A stretch of DNA of 64,000 nt from Venturia oleaginea (taxonomy: Eukaryota > Ascomycota > Dothideomycetes > Venturiales > Venturiaceae), in assembly GCA_013176395.1 (NCBI GenBank), contig JABMLP010000001.1:1178001-1242000 (forward strand), in the 5' to 3' direction. The notes below the pieces were generated by a model. The model made no database searches. It was not told the DNA's origin and saw only the letters and a program-made list of their open reading frames with translations. Shown piece after piece: positions 22,467 through 33,716 of the stretch; within the stretch, counting starts at the first letter, position 1, and each line of letters begins with the position of its first letter. The translations under genes were made by a program, and so were the position numbers.

Positions 22467-23881
22467 ATGGATTCCAACTCTCACACCTTTTCACCATTGC
22501 CACAGGCCCCCAACACGCCGTCCTTCAGCTTCGTACCATCGAACGAGATCATTACGAAGGAGAATAAAGACCTCTGTGGTCTCCAGGGCGCTGCTACACT
22601 CCCTCCTGACCACAAAGCGCGAATTGGTTACCTCAGAACCTTCCACCTTCCAAGCATCGTGACTGGCTCCAGCCGGGACCGAGAGCTAGGACGCCGCATC
22701 GTGGATGCGATCAGTGGAGATGGGATATTCCAGATAGCCATACCCGCCGAAAACAAAGTTCTTGACGAGGCCTTCGCCGCTAGCAAGGAGTTTTTCGCCC
22801 AGTCACACGAAGAGAAATCACGACTCGTCGAATCTGAGAGCTTTGCCGGCTACATCGCTTCAGGCGAGGAAATCACCGACGGCATCGCAGATTACTCGGA
22901 GATCTTCACTGCTACGAAAGACTTGCCCGCCAATGATGGCCGCGTCCTTCGAAAATGGCCTTGTCATGGTTCGACCCCTTGGCCAAAGGGCCAGTTCCAG
23001 GACAAGATTCAGAACTTGATGGCCCAAATGGGTGCATATGGGGAGGTCTTGTTGCAGCTGATTGCCTTCGGTCTTGAGCTCGAGGATCAGATGGGTCTCA
23101 ATAAGCTCACGCAAGATGGATGGCACCACATGCGGGTGCTTCGGTATGGTTACTCTCTCCGAGCTTGGCGAAAAGTTTGCTAAACTGTTCCAGATTCCCA
23201 GCAACAACCAACACAAACGGCAAGGGCAAAGCTGGCCGCGGTATTGGCAGTCATACCGACTACGGTAAGCACTAGATTTTTTCTCAGACATTCAGCTATG
23301 ACCTTACTAACACTTCTTAGGCCTACTCGTCATTGCGGCGCAAGATGAAGTCGGTGGTCTCTTCATTCGCCAACCAACGCAGCAAGAGCAGTACGCCAAC
23401 TGGAAAGTTTCCGCCGCTGGGGCCCATGAAGACGACGACAATTGGATTTACGTCCCGCCACAACCAGATGTATTCACCGTCTTCACTGGTGACATGATGC
23501 AGTATATTACCAACTCCCAGCTCCCCTCTACGCCCCACAAGGTCGGACTCAATTCGAGAGAGCGCTTCGCCTTCGCTTACTTCCACGAGCCCAACTTCTC
23601 CGCCACGTTGAAAACACTTCCAGAGTTCAAAACCGAAGTTGACGTTGGAGAGAAGGAAGAGGGTGTCATGTATGGAACACACTTCACGAACATGTTGTAA
23701 GTCTTTCCATATCTCTATTTGATAGTGGCGCTAACGTGTCTTTAGCATGCGCAACTACCCTGAGCGCATTACGGCGAAACGAATGGTTGCCGAGAAGCGG
23801 ATGGACAAGTTGAGCGAGATTAGCAAGACTCCATACCCCTTCGAGGAGCGCTCTGCAGCGGAGTCGACCGCGAAGCTCTAG
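22467..23881 (+). CDS. 2-oxoglutarate/Fe(II) oxygenase, ethylene-forming-enzyme-like
   Basis: Four exons (22467-23143, 23194-23264, 23321-23696, 23746-23881), with introns of 50, 56 and 49 nt, give 419 residues. From about residue 60 the protein matches the ethylene-forming enzyme (EFE) group throughout: GDGIFQI, GYIASGEE, WPCHG, DGWHHMRVLRFP, GLLVIAAQD and the terminal HFTNMFMRNYPER. The iron facial triad is H246, D248 (SHTDYG) and H322 (STPHKV); R331 is the expected 2-oxoglutarate anchor, and tyrosine 249 after the HxD is kept. R223 lies where EFE binds arginine. EFE makes ethylene or succinate from 2-oxoglutarate and oxidises arginine; whether this protein makes ethylene is inference. The N-terminal 55 residues are extra and proline-rich. 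Transposon blocks lie on both sides. Confidence 0.88.
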
Positions 23882-24411
23882 GCTGGGTTTGGGAGAGTTG
23901 ATGTCGGAGTTCATAATAATGCTAGAAGTCAGGAGTCCTGTCTTCGCAGATATTGGTTCTTCACAGGAACTCAGGAATACAGCCAAAAAGAAAAACAAAA
24001 AGAAAAACAAAAGTTTGGTTTCTCGCCGGAGCACACAACTACAGTAAAAAAAAAAAAAATCTTTTATTGAGATATCACAGGGACACACAGATAGAGCTAG
24101 TACACTACTACAATACCAATAAACAGTGTCAAAAAACTTCAGTGTCGTCAATGCAATGCTATCTCAACTGTGACAAGAACAAAATTATCGTTTGTTTTCA
24201 TGCCTCGATCGATATTGACACTGTCACGGCGAGCATTGAACCAGACAGAATGAACTAAGATTCCATTTACTCAGTGTGATGAGAGAATATCAGATAGAGA
24301 GTAAGTGACTACGGGGCGCGCGAGTTGATGTTCCTCTCGCCACAGTGTGGCTGGGATACGTTGTCATGTGACAAATATAGATTCAGTTCCTTACAAACCT
24401 AGGTGTACTTG
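23882..24411. other. 3' flank of oxygenase gene and Gypsy leader
   Basis: It contains A-rich runs (notably around 24044-24057) after the oxygenase stop, and the leader of the Gypsy gag gene. The 5' LTR expected here, matching 31010-31206, was not found, so the Gypsy element has lost it or it has diverged beyond recognition. Confidence 0.5.
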
Positions 24412-25506
24412 ATGCGTAGCAACAGTACCCTATCGACTCCTACAACCTACACCCCTACTACCGACGACGACCCAATCGCGAGCATTACGCAAGGAATCGA
24501 CAAACTCTCAATGGCTCGAGCGAATTCGCCTGACGCCTTACAACAATTGGTGGCAGCTCTGACCGCAGTCAGTATTGATGGGAACACCGGTGCAAAGGCT
24601 ATTGCATGGCCTAAATGGGACGGGAAAAGAGACAACTACACGCTGTTCAGATGGCAGATCAAGACAAAAATCACTGTTGAAAATGGGAAGCTTGGAAGCA
24701 ACCAAGGAATATGCGCGAACATCTTCAACGGGCTTCCGACAGAGAAACAACAACGCGTTATCCAATGGCTAAGCAATGGAGAGCAACATGATAACTACAA
24801 ACCCGAGTCCTTCATCAAGCATATGGACGACAAGTTCTTAGATCACGAAGCGGAAGCTAAAGCTCTCGACGAACTGAACAAGATTAGCCAAGGCAGCAGA
24901 CAACCGTTCGAAGACTTCCGCCAGCAGTTCGAACAACTGACATCGCAAGCTGGATCCCCAGCGCTGCAAAGAGCCTCAAAGATCACTATCATGAACAACG
25001 CGCTCAACTACTCCCTCCAACAGACCTTGAAATCAGTGCGATTGTCCAGGGACGACTACGACACCTACGTAAAGGATGTACAGTACTTCGCGACGAAGAC
25101 AGAGGCTCTATCCCACCAACGCCGCTATCCAAGTACGGATAAGGAGACGCCAACTACTCGAGGGATGCCACAATCACCCCAAACAGTCAGTCGTGACGCA
25201 GAAGGCGATGTCGAAATGACTGGCATCAACGCTCTTTCGGGGCAGATCGCAGCACTGATAGCTCGGGTCAATACACTCGGAAAGGATGCGAAGAAGGACC
25301 GACGACCCAGAGCAAAATGGCGATTCCAAACAGAGTTCTTGGCACTTATACAAGCGGGCAAATGTGGGCGCTGTAAGAAGCCCAAGCACCACCCGAACGT
25401 ATGCGAATTCCGACCAGCAACACGTTCAAAGACTCAGGTCACTGCGGTAATCACACAGCATACCGATGACTCCCTACAGGAAGCCTCATCAGAGTCGGAA
25501 AACTAG
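24412..25506 (+). CDS. Gypsy 1 gag protein with CCHC zinc knuckle
   Basis: An intact 364-residue frame. The true start is taken as ATG 24412 (MRSNSTLS). The middle is a typical LTR-retrotransposon capsid-like region (FLDHEAEAKALDELNKISQG, FEDFRQQFEQL). The C-terminal part has a classical knuckle with C-x2-C-x4-H-x4-C spacing (CGRCKKPKHHPNVC). Gag packages element RNA into particles in the cytoplasm. The following pol frame lies -1 relative to gag and begins close to the gag stop, so pol was probably made by -1 frameshifting near GGAAAAC just before the TAG; no perfect slippery heptamer is present. Confidence 0.82.
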   Translation: MRSNSTLSTPTTYTPTTDDDPIASITQGIDKLSMARANSPDALQQLVAALTAVSIDGNTGAKAIAWPKWDGKRDNYTLFRWQIKTKITVENGKLGSNQGICANIFNGLPTEKQQRVIQWLSNGEQHDNYKPESFIKHMDDKFLDHEAEAKALDELNKISQGSRQPFEDFRQQFEQLTSQAGSPALQRASKITIMNNALNYSLQQTLKSVRLSRDDYDTYVKDVQYFATKTEALSHQRRYPSTDKETPTTRGMPQSPQTVSRDAEGDVEMTGINALSGQIAALIARVNTLGKDAKKDRRPRAKWRFQTEFLALIQAGKCGRCKKPKHHPNVCEFRPATRSKTQVTAVITQHTDDSLQEASSESEN

Positions 25507-25864
25507 CTACCCTTGTGCATCGTCGTGCACGAGGGTCTGAGGTAGATGTACATGGCGAAGACATTACAAAGCTACCAAGCATAAGAGAAATCAAAGCAGC
25601 AAAGGACAGGATGGAAAGTACACCCTTCTTGATAGATACCTTGATCAATGGAACTTCTTTCACCGAATCCTTCTTTGATAACGGCTGCCTCCCTTATGCT
25701 GCTCTCAGCGAAAAGAGTGTCCAAACACATCGTCTACCGCGCATCCCAATTGACACCAAACAATTGGCACTGGCTAAAGAGAGCCACGAGAACGGAGAAG
25801 ACCTCCTTATTACGCACATGACCTACGCTACGATCGACATTGATGGTCGAGCAGAGCGAGTCTA

Positions 25865-27274
25865 TGCACGGGTTGGCCAGAATTGACGGCGCACAGACCG
25901 CCTCAATATGTGATTTTAGAGTAATGTACAGATATCACCACAAAGCGCTTTGAATTCGCACTTGAGGCTGCTCAATAATTGATCTACAGCGCTGGGGCAT
26001 CTCCCTCATGCGGTCACGAATTTGTTTAAGTGTAATACGGTCCCATTCTGCCTGAATATCTGCCTTGAATTGGGCCACCGTTGTCCACTTTCTACCAACC
26101 AATCTACCCTTCATGATGTTCCAACAAGCTTCTATAGGGTTCAAATCTGGTGACTCTGGAGGGTGGGTGAGTAATAAGAGATCTGCTTCGCGTTTAAGGA
26201 GGGCTGGAGGTGAGTTTAGTGAGTTGATTCCGTGCGATGGATCGCCATCCTCCTGTAGCCAGTATCTGCACTTGTGCTTTGCCTCCAAGTCCTGTATAGC
26301 CTTAATATGTTGTGGCAGTATCTTTTCAGCGTAAAAGACATGCGACATGCAGTTTCCTTTTGGTGTAGCATCCTGTTTTGCCTTCCAGTCATCGTAGACC
26401 TTGCAGCGCTCTGCAAAGGCAGTATCCAGCTCGTACTTGAGTTGCTTAGGCTTGGTAGGAGCCCGCTGCTTCTCTGAGGGCTCAACAGGATCTTTGTAGA
26501 ATATGAGGCTACCTTTGTGGTTGTAGTTGACTCCGCCGGCGACGTGGATTGTGATGTCTAAACCTGTGCCTTTTGACTCATTTATAGACCTTTCTTGCCC
26601 GGGTTTACATAGCTCGTACTCGGGCTCTTCCATCAGCTGCTTTGACTAGAAGTGAGCCTCGTCTGTGAACCAAATGCGAGACCAAAAGCCTGAAATCGTG
26701 GCGGTGAGGTGTTCTTGGCCGTACTGACGGCGGAGGGCTGGATTCTTTTTGCTAATTCTCTTTTGAAACTTCTTTTTGAATCGTTTGGCTCCTATCTGAT
26801 TGGCGTGGCGACGTAAAGTTCGTGGTGCGGCTTCCAAATTGAGTTCTTCGACTTGATCTCGGTAGCCCATCTCGTGTGTTGGGTCATCTTGGTCAATTAT
26901 CTTCTCTAAATCAGAGGCAGATACCAAGCTTTTTCTTCCTAAGATAGAACTCCTCTTTCTTGTTGTTCTAAGCGCTTTATTGCCCCAATCTTCTCGGTTT
27001 TTCCGCCATCTACGGCCGGTGGGAGTTGGGATGTTGATTCCAGGAAGGTGGCAAATAGATCTAAAGCTAGAGGAGGGACTAGCGGAGTCAAGGGCTTGAA
27101 AAAATCGATTTCGCTTCACGGTATCATATTCTCGACGATCAGTCTTTGGTAGCTTCTTTTTCGGCGTTGTGGGAGCCATAATGTGGTGGTTTATATGGAA
27201 TCTACGTGTTGTTTTAGAGATCGGATGAAGGTCAGGGGTCTGTGCGCCGTCAATTCCGGCCAACCCGTGATGGG
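25865..27274 (-). mobile_element. Tc1/mariner element inserted in Gypsy 1 pol
   Basis: The ends carry inverted repeats of about 32 bp: CACGGGTTGGCC then GAATTGACGGCGCACAGACC at 25868-25901 and its inverse at 27237-27270. TA lies on each side (25863-25864 and 27275-27276). The pol frame enters at a TAT codon and leaves at a TAT codon, so removing 1,412 bp restores one continuous frame. This fixes both boundaries independently of the repeats. The left end is about three bases shorter than the right. Confidence 0.9.
25935..27179 (-). pseudogene. Tc1/mariner DDE transposase, one in-frame stop
   Basis: ATG 27179 (MAPTTPKKK) opens a frame of 415 codons ending at 25935, interrupted only by TAG at 26646-26648. 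The N-terminal half is a helix-turn-helix DNA-binding region. The DDE_3 catalytic triad is visible: D in IWFTDEAHF just before the stop, D in EDGDPSH, and E in SPDLNPIEACWNIMK. A Gln codon changed from CAG to TAG would explain the stop. It differs clearly from the second mariner-type element at 59069, so these are two families. Confidence 0.87.
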
Positions 27275-30200
27275 TATGTAGTGAAAGGATTGAGCTTCCC
27301 TATTATCCTAGGCAAGGCATGGGCAGAGAGGAACTGGGTGCGATATATAGCAGCTAAGAGAAAGCTGCTTATTGGTCAAGGATCCCAGCGCATCACGATA
27401 AGAGAAAAGGGGTGGCTAGAACAGAACACCAAAGCGCGAGACCGGCTCGCTCACGTGCGGGCGGCTCGTCTAGTGTCAGGATCTGTATTTGCAGCTATTG
27501 TTGGAAGGGCCCAGCGACGGTTGAGAAGAGATGGACCGGATGGTACGCAAGTGCTGGCTATCTCGATGTCGGATATCAACAAGGCCCTAAGCAAGTTAGC
27601 AGAAAGAAAACAGAGAAAGACTGAGGAAGAAATCCGACAAGAGATACCAGAAGAAATAGCAGAGCACGCTGATGCCTTTCTCGACGACGAAGACGGAGAG
27701 ATCGCGCCCCATCAAGAGGGTCGCGATCACGTTATCGAATTGATACGAGATGAATAAGGTCGCGAGGCAGAAGTTCCTTGGGGCCCATTATACGGCATGT
27801 CGAGGGAAGAGCTATTAGTCCTACGAAAAACACTTTCGGACTATATGGACAAGGGCTGGATACGCGCCAGCAACTCACCAGCGGCAGCTCCAGTCTTGTT
27901 TGCAAGAAAACCAGGTGGAGGCATTCGGATGTGTGTCGACTATCGGGCACTGAATCGAATCACTCGATCGGACCGCTACCCATTGCCACTAATCCGAGAA
28001 ACCCTACGAAATCTAGCAACAGCGCGTTGGTACACCAAACTTGACGTCAGAGCGGCATTCCATCGGCTTCGCATCAAGCACGGCGATGAGTGGAAAACGG
28101 CTTTTCGCACTCGATTTGGACTATTCGAATGGCTAGTTACCCCCTTCGGACTAACTGGCGCACTCGCGAGCTTCCAACGATACATCAACGGAGTCCTACG
28201 GGAATCCCTAGATATCTGCTGTTCAGCCTACATGGACGATGTCTTGGTATGGAGCGACGGCGACTATCTGGATCACATGGTTAAGGTTAACCAAATTCTT
28301 GCCAAGCTCAAGACTGCTGGACTTCGGCTAGACTTAAGCAAGTGCGAGTTTGCTGTTAAGGAGGTCAAATATCTGGGGTTCATTATCACTGCAGGAGAAG
28401 GGATCAAAGTCGACCCAGAGAAAGTTGCCGCGATTAAAGAATGGGAGGCTCCAGTCAATGTCACAGGCGTACGCTCCTTCCTAGGCTTTGCAAATTTCTA
28501 CCGAGACTTCATCGACAACTTCTCAGAGCTCTCCGACCCCCTAATCAAGTTAACACGGAAGGCCGTCGCTTTTGTCTGGAACAAAGAACATGAGAACGCC
28601 TTTCAAGTCTTGAAGGAGCTATTCATCTCCGCCCCAATACTGGCTCACTGGAATCCAGACCTGGATACGGTACTCGAGTGCGACTGCTCTGGCTACACGC
28701 TAGGAGGCACGTTGTCGCAGAAGGATACAAAAGGAAAACTACGACCAGTAGCATACTTCTCCCGCAAGCTCACTGCGGCTGAATGTAACTACGAGATTCA
28801 CGATAAGGAATTACTGGCAGTAATCAAGTCCATTGAACACTGGAGAGGAGAACTACGCAGTGTTGCAGCACCTTTCAAAGTCCTTACCGATCACAAGAAT
28901 CTCCGCTACTTTATGACAGCGCAGCGTTTGTCAGAGAGACAAGCAAGATGGTCGCTAGTTCTATCTGAGTACCAATTCCAGCTGGAATTTCGCGCCGGAA
29001 AACTAGCGCAAAGACCAGACGCACTATCAAGAAGACATCAGGATATGCCACATGACAAGAACGACGAGAGACTACAAGGGCGAGTGGCCCAGTTGATCAA
29101 GGACGAATGGCTTCCTCCTCTTTCCGAGAGGACGACCGAAACAATCGCAATACAAGCCCTTATCTGCCCAGTCAATACACCGAATACATCCAATAGTACA
29201 TGGGACGTTATACGGGAGCCCCAGCAAAATACTGGACTGGACGGTCGACACCAGCTAACTGCCGAAAACGGTCAACACCGGTCCACTACTAAGTACGGTC
29301 AAAACCGGTCAGTTGCAAAAGGATACGATCTTTTCGAGAAACCAGAGTTACAACTTCTCTGGGATCGCGCAATAGCAGAGGACCAATCCTACCAAGCTAT
29401 TCATACAGCTATAGTTACTGGCGAACGTTCCTTTCCTCCAGAGCTCAAGTTGTCGGTACAGCTACCCGAATGCGAAGTAGACGACCACGGCGCGGTCACG
29501 AGAAGAGGGATCCTATAGGTACCAGATTGGGAACCGCTGCGAACAACGCTGGTCCAACAAACTCACGATTCCCATATTACTGGACACCCAGGGAGAGATA
29601 GCACGCTTGCGATTCTATCCAGAAGTTTCTTTTGGCCCCAACAATACAAGACAGTCCGACAGTTTGTACGTAATTGCGACGTATGTGGGAGAACAGGAAT
29701 ATGGCGTGATAAGAAGCGAGGTCTTCTGAAACCACTACCAATCCCGACCCGCTTCCACAGCGAGCTATCAATCGATTTCATGACTGATTTGCCCGCGGAG
29801 AAAAACGGCCCAAAATACCTCATGGTTATCACAGATCGCCTCCTCAAAAGTGTTACGTTGGAGGCTATGACTACAATGAGCGCCAAAGAGTGCGCGAAAA
29901 GGTTCTTACAATGCCACTATCGCTACCACGGATTTCTCATGGCATTGACGTCGGACAGAGGCAGCAATTGGACAGGTCGTTTTTGGAGGAAGCTTTGCGA
30001 ACTTGCAAAGATTGAGCAGAGACTCTCTACAGCCTTTCATCCACAGACCGATGGCGCGACCGAGCGTATGAACCAGGAAGTTCTACGCTATCTCCGCGTC
30101 TTCATCGCATACTCCCAACTAGACTGGCCAACGCTACTACCTACGGCTATGTTAGCACTGAACAATCGTGACTCTTCAGTCACAGGGATGAGTCCATTCT

Positions 30201-31009
30201 ATCTAACCCACGGCTACCATGCGGAACCAATCCAGAAAGTACAACGAATCTCACCCAGTAACTCACCAACAGCCGATGCCGAGACCTTTGTGCAACGAAT
30301 AGAAGAGGCACAGGAATATGCACAGGCAGCAATGGCCTGGTCCCAGCAGAAGATGGAGAACGACGCCAACAAGTCACGTCAAGCTGCCGAAACGTTAAAA
30401 AAGGGCGGCAAAGTCTGGTTGAACCTTAGGAATATCAATACTCCGCAGCTATCAAAGAAACTGTCGTGGACGCAAGCCAAATACACTGTCGAGAACCAGA
30501 TCTCCCCGATGGTATACGAGCTGGCTGATCTGCCAAGTGGTATCCATAACCGTTTCCACGTTGACCTACTCCGCCGAGCCGCAACCGATACACTGCCCTC
30601 ACAAGAAACCGATGATACCCAGCCGCCACCATTAGTGCCTCAAACCGAAGAAACAGAGGCTGAGTTTGAAGTAGAACGTATACTTCGCGCAGAGAAGAAA
30701 CGGGTTGGGCGAGGCTGGGTTCGTCAGTTATTAATCAAATGGAAAGGCTATGCAGATCCCGATTGGCAGCCACGTTCATTATTTACAGAAGTCGAGGACT
30801 TAGACCGCTTCGAGGCGGAGTATGGCAAGGGCGACGGTGTCGGCGAAGATATAGGAGCTCAAACAGGGGCCCGAAGGAACCGAGTAGCGGTGGTCAGCGC
30901 CTTCGAATCTGCTACAAGCTGGCAGAAGCGATGTATGGCGTTTGTCTGTTTAATTATCCCACCTACCACACCCTCTTTAGTCCTGCACACCCGGTAAGGA
31001 GGGGGGTAA

Positions 31010-31206
31010 TGTTATGGGCATGGCCCATGGTTGGTATAGGCTAAGAGCCTAAGCCTGATTGAGCCTAGTATAGAGACAGAACCTCATTGAGGTTCTCTGT
31101 TTGTAGATACCTTCACTCCTTAACTGAATCTAAACAATCTTTGGCTACGAGGATGCTGCGTCTTTCCAGCTACCGTCCCGTAATACCACCATGCCATGCC
31201 GTCACA
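31010..31206 (+). repeat. 3' LTR of Gypsy 1 (right edge approximate)
   Basis: It starts TGTTATGGGCATGGCCCATG directly after a polypurine tract; its first 90 bp recur, inverted, at 8754-8843. The right end is placed at ATGCCATGCCGTCACA because that gives TG...CA ends with partial inverted symmetry, and the next bases are coding sequence of another Gypsy. The same 16-mer is also the last part of the candidate LTR at 242-412. The right boundary is inference. Confidence 0.6.
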
Positions 31207-32998
31207 ACTATGACTTTACTATTGTCTACCGCCCTGGCAAGGAAAACACCATTGCAGATGCCCTGTCACGAAAATCGGATGAACTGAAGTCACAAAAGGC
31301 AATTGCCACCGCAGCCCGCACAATACAGCTCATCAAAGATGACCAAATTGGTGCCCAGATCCAGGCGCTTAACATCAACGCAGAACAGCTACACCTAGTG
31401 GACCAGCTACTCAACGCCAATCGGACCGCACAATCACTGCAGCAGTTCAGAGACGTCGCTAGCGATGACCATACGACTCTCCGCCTTGAAGATGGACTCC
31501 TAGTACACCAGGGTCGCCTTTTTATTCCAGAGAATGATCAACTCCGCCGAAAGCTACTTGATGAGGTACATACAACATTACGCTCTGCCCACCCTGGCCG
31601 CAACAAAACTCGAAAGATTGTCGCACGGCAGTTTTACTGGCCGCGGATGAATGCAGACATTGATCAATATATTGCGGCATGCCAGAATTGCAGGAGGTCA
31701 TCAGTTCCTAGGGACAAGACTCCGGGATTGCTGAAACCATTGCCAATACCTGAGAGGCCCTGGCAGCACGTTTCAATGGACTTCATGTCTCTCAACAAAG
31801 ACAAGCACGGATATGAAAATGTCATGGTAGTAGTGGATCTTCTAGGAAAGCGCCCTTTCTCCCTACCATGTCACAAGGAAGTGAAGACCAAAGATGCTGC
31901 ATGGCTGTACTACAAACACATCTACCGCATCTATGGGCTGCCTGATACTATTGTCAGCGATCGGGATCCGAGATTTGTGTCGCAGTTCTGGGACGAATTG
32001 AGCCTTATTCTGGGCATCCAAGTGCGTAAGAGTATCTCAGAACATGCTCAAACTGATGGCCAGACTGAGATCGTCAACCAGGCATTGCAACAGAAACTAA
32101 GGATCTTTGTCAATCATTACCAACACAATTGGTCCGAGCTGTTACCTGCAATGGACTTCGCTGCAGCGTCGGCACCTCATGAGTCTACGGGCTTATCGCC
32201 ATCGGAGGTTGAAATGGGTTTTGTGCCTAGAATGCATTACGATTGGGAGGCTCGCAAGCCAATGAAAGGACAATCGTCGCTTGAGAAGCTCAATCGCGGT
32301 GAAGCACAACGTTACGCCACTCGTATTTACGAGGCATGGAACTTTGCAAAGACTCAACTCTTCAAGGCCCAACAGCGGCAATCTCTGCAGGCAAACAAGA
32401 AGCGTAGGCCTGAAGACTTCGGCTTTGACGACACCACAGGCATGGGCGATATGGTGTACGTCACCAAGAGAGCCTGGCGCACTGATCGACCTTCCGACAA
32501 GTTGGATAACCCTGTGGTAGGCCCATTTCCCATCGTTGGAAAAAAAGGACATAGTTGGGAGGTTCAGTTACCACAATCGTACAAGATACACAACGTTTTT
32601 CACTCTGATCGATTGAGGAAAGCGGCTACAGAGGGGCTCCCGGGTCAAATCAATACCAACGATCCAATGATGCCTACGAAGTGCACAGCCATGTCGAGTG
32701 GGAGGTTGAGGCCATCCTTGGAAGCCGTTTTCACCGACAAAAGCTACAATACATGGTATCATGGAAAGTTTGGGACCCAGATAATACATGGTATGATGCT
32801 GAGAGCTTTAAGAACTCATTAAAGCTGCTCAGGCTCTACCACCAGGATCACCCCGAGCGAGATGGTCCGCCATTGAGGTTGACAGAATGGCAGGACGCCT
32901 ATGACCGAGAGACTGAGGATCCACCGCATGAGGACGATAATGCGGCGGTCTCCAAGGGGAGAATGACGAGAATGCGCACGAGGATGAATAGGCGCTAG
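31207..32998 (+). pseudogene. Gypsy 2 pol fragment: RNase H end, integrase, chromodomain
   Basis: The sequence begins inside RNase H (YDFTIVYRPGKENTIADALSR). The integrase is complete, with its zinc finger (HPGRNKT...CQNCRRS) and D,D,E core (SMDFMSL, VSDRDPRFVSQFW, HAQTDGQTEIVNQ). A frame change near 32690-32820 separates it from the chromodomain-like end (VEWEVEAILGS, MVSWKVWDPDNTW) and the basic tail ending at 32998. Gag, protease and reverse transcriptase are missing on the left, where Gypsy 1's LTR abuts. It belongs to the same family as the fragment at 5219-6270 and is distinct from Gypsy 1. Confidence 0.85.
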
Positions 32999-33179
32999 GC
33001 TATGGGCCTTTTGCTCCTTTGAGTCCTTTCTCTCCTTCCAGCTATGGGTGTTTTGTATTCTCAAATCAATGGCAGTAGGGATTCAGATTGAAGGGGCGTT
33101 TGGTATATGTTTTGCTAGCAATGTGGCCAGCCAAGTTGATCCCTCTCGGGATAACTGGGCTTTCTTTTTGGGGGGGTAA

Positions 33180-33370
33180 TGTGACGGCACGGCATGGCTC
33201 CTCTGCCGTCACGTTACTTCATGGCTCGGGCGTATTGGCTTAGCCACATTGTGGCTAAGCCGCGATATCTTCGCGCCCTCGTAGTAACTCGCTCTCTACC
33301 GTAAATTCTATTATCACACTCAGTTCTTGGAACCCTAGTTCATTCTACACATCCTATCGCTGCCGTGACA
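33180..33370 (+). repeat. 3' LTR of Gypsy 2 (191 bp)
   Basis: It begins TGTGACGGCA and ends TGCCGTGACA, a perfect 10-bp inverted repeat with TG...CA ends. A polypurine tract (GGGGGGGTAA) lies immediately upstream. It contains further internal inverted words such as TTAGCCACA/TGTGGCTAA. The right boundary is therefore well supported, although no partner LTR is in place. Confidence 0.8.
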
Positions 33371-33716
33371 CGTTTACGCCCAAACCACAGCACTAATGTT
33401 ATTCGATACATTAAGTTTTAGAACAAAGACTCGTGTAATTTCCCAAGCCATTTGTTTATTCGACCCTGTCGAATCCTGCATTGCATTCCAACTTCATCGC
33501 TTTCGACTTTTCCATGTCTCGACGATTTCCGTATAGGCCTGCCATCATGGGTGCATGCAAGTGCAATATTAGGTATGCCCTTCATAATTACATCGATCAT
33601 CTTCATGGGTGCCGCTCTACTCAGAGGGTGAGAGGCAACTGCTGAGATTTTCAGCAGTATTGATTTTTGGCTCATCGAAATCGCAATGGCCTTGGGTGGG
33701 CATGTTCCCTCGGCGT

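Larger units (their letters stand above)
25515..30997 (+). pseudogene. Gypsy 1 pol (protease, RT, RNase H, integrase, chromodomain), broken
   Basis: The N-terminal part (25515-25862) resembles a retropepsin region, interrupted at a TAT codon by the Tc1 element; after 27274 the same frame resumes (VVKGLSFPIILGKAW). RT motifs: MCVDYRALN and the catalytic YMDD (AYMDDVLVW). RNase H follows (ECDCSGYTLGG). The integrase has an H-H-C-C zinc finger (CDVCGR) and the D,D,E residues (SIDFM, TSDRGSNW, TDGATERMNQE). A chromodomain (LLIKWKGYADPDWQP) ends the protein; such domains direct integration to marked heterochromatin. In-frame stops: TAA 27755-27757 (CAA fits) and TAG 29516-29518 (a tyrosine codon fits better). 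Otherwise the frame is intact to TAA near 30997. Confidence 0.88.
24412..31206 (+). mobile_element. Chromodomain Gypsy retrotransposon 1, 5' LTR missing, split by a Tc1 element
   Basis: Order: gag (24412-25506); pol with protease, reverse transcriptase, RNase H, integrase and chromodomain (25515-30997); a polypurine tract (AAGGAGGGGGG ending near 31007); and an LTR beginning at 31010. This order (RT before integrase) with a terminal chromodomain defines a chromovirus-type Gypsy element. A Tc1/mariner element occupies 25865-27274 inside pol. Two additional stop codons inactivate pol. Confidence 0.88.

Noticed and set aside
24300..24411. 5' LTR of Gypsy 1
   Set aside because: I looked for a match to 31010-31206 upstream of gag and found none; the 24362-24373 palindrome-like TGTCATGTGACA is too short to call.
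25494..25506. Canonical -1 slippery heptamer at the gag-pol overlap
   Set aside because: The GGAAAAC context is only similar to a slippery site; the geometry of a perfect X-XXY-YYZ is not met.
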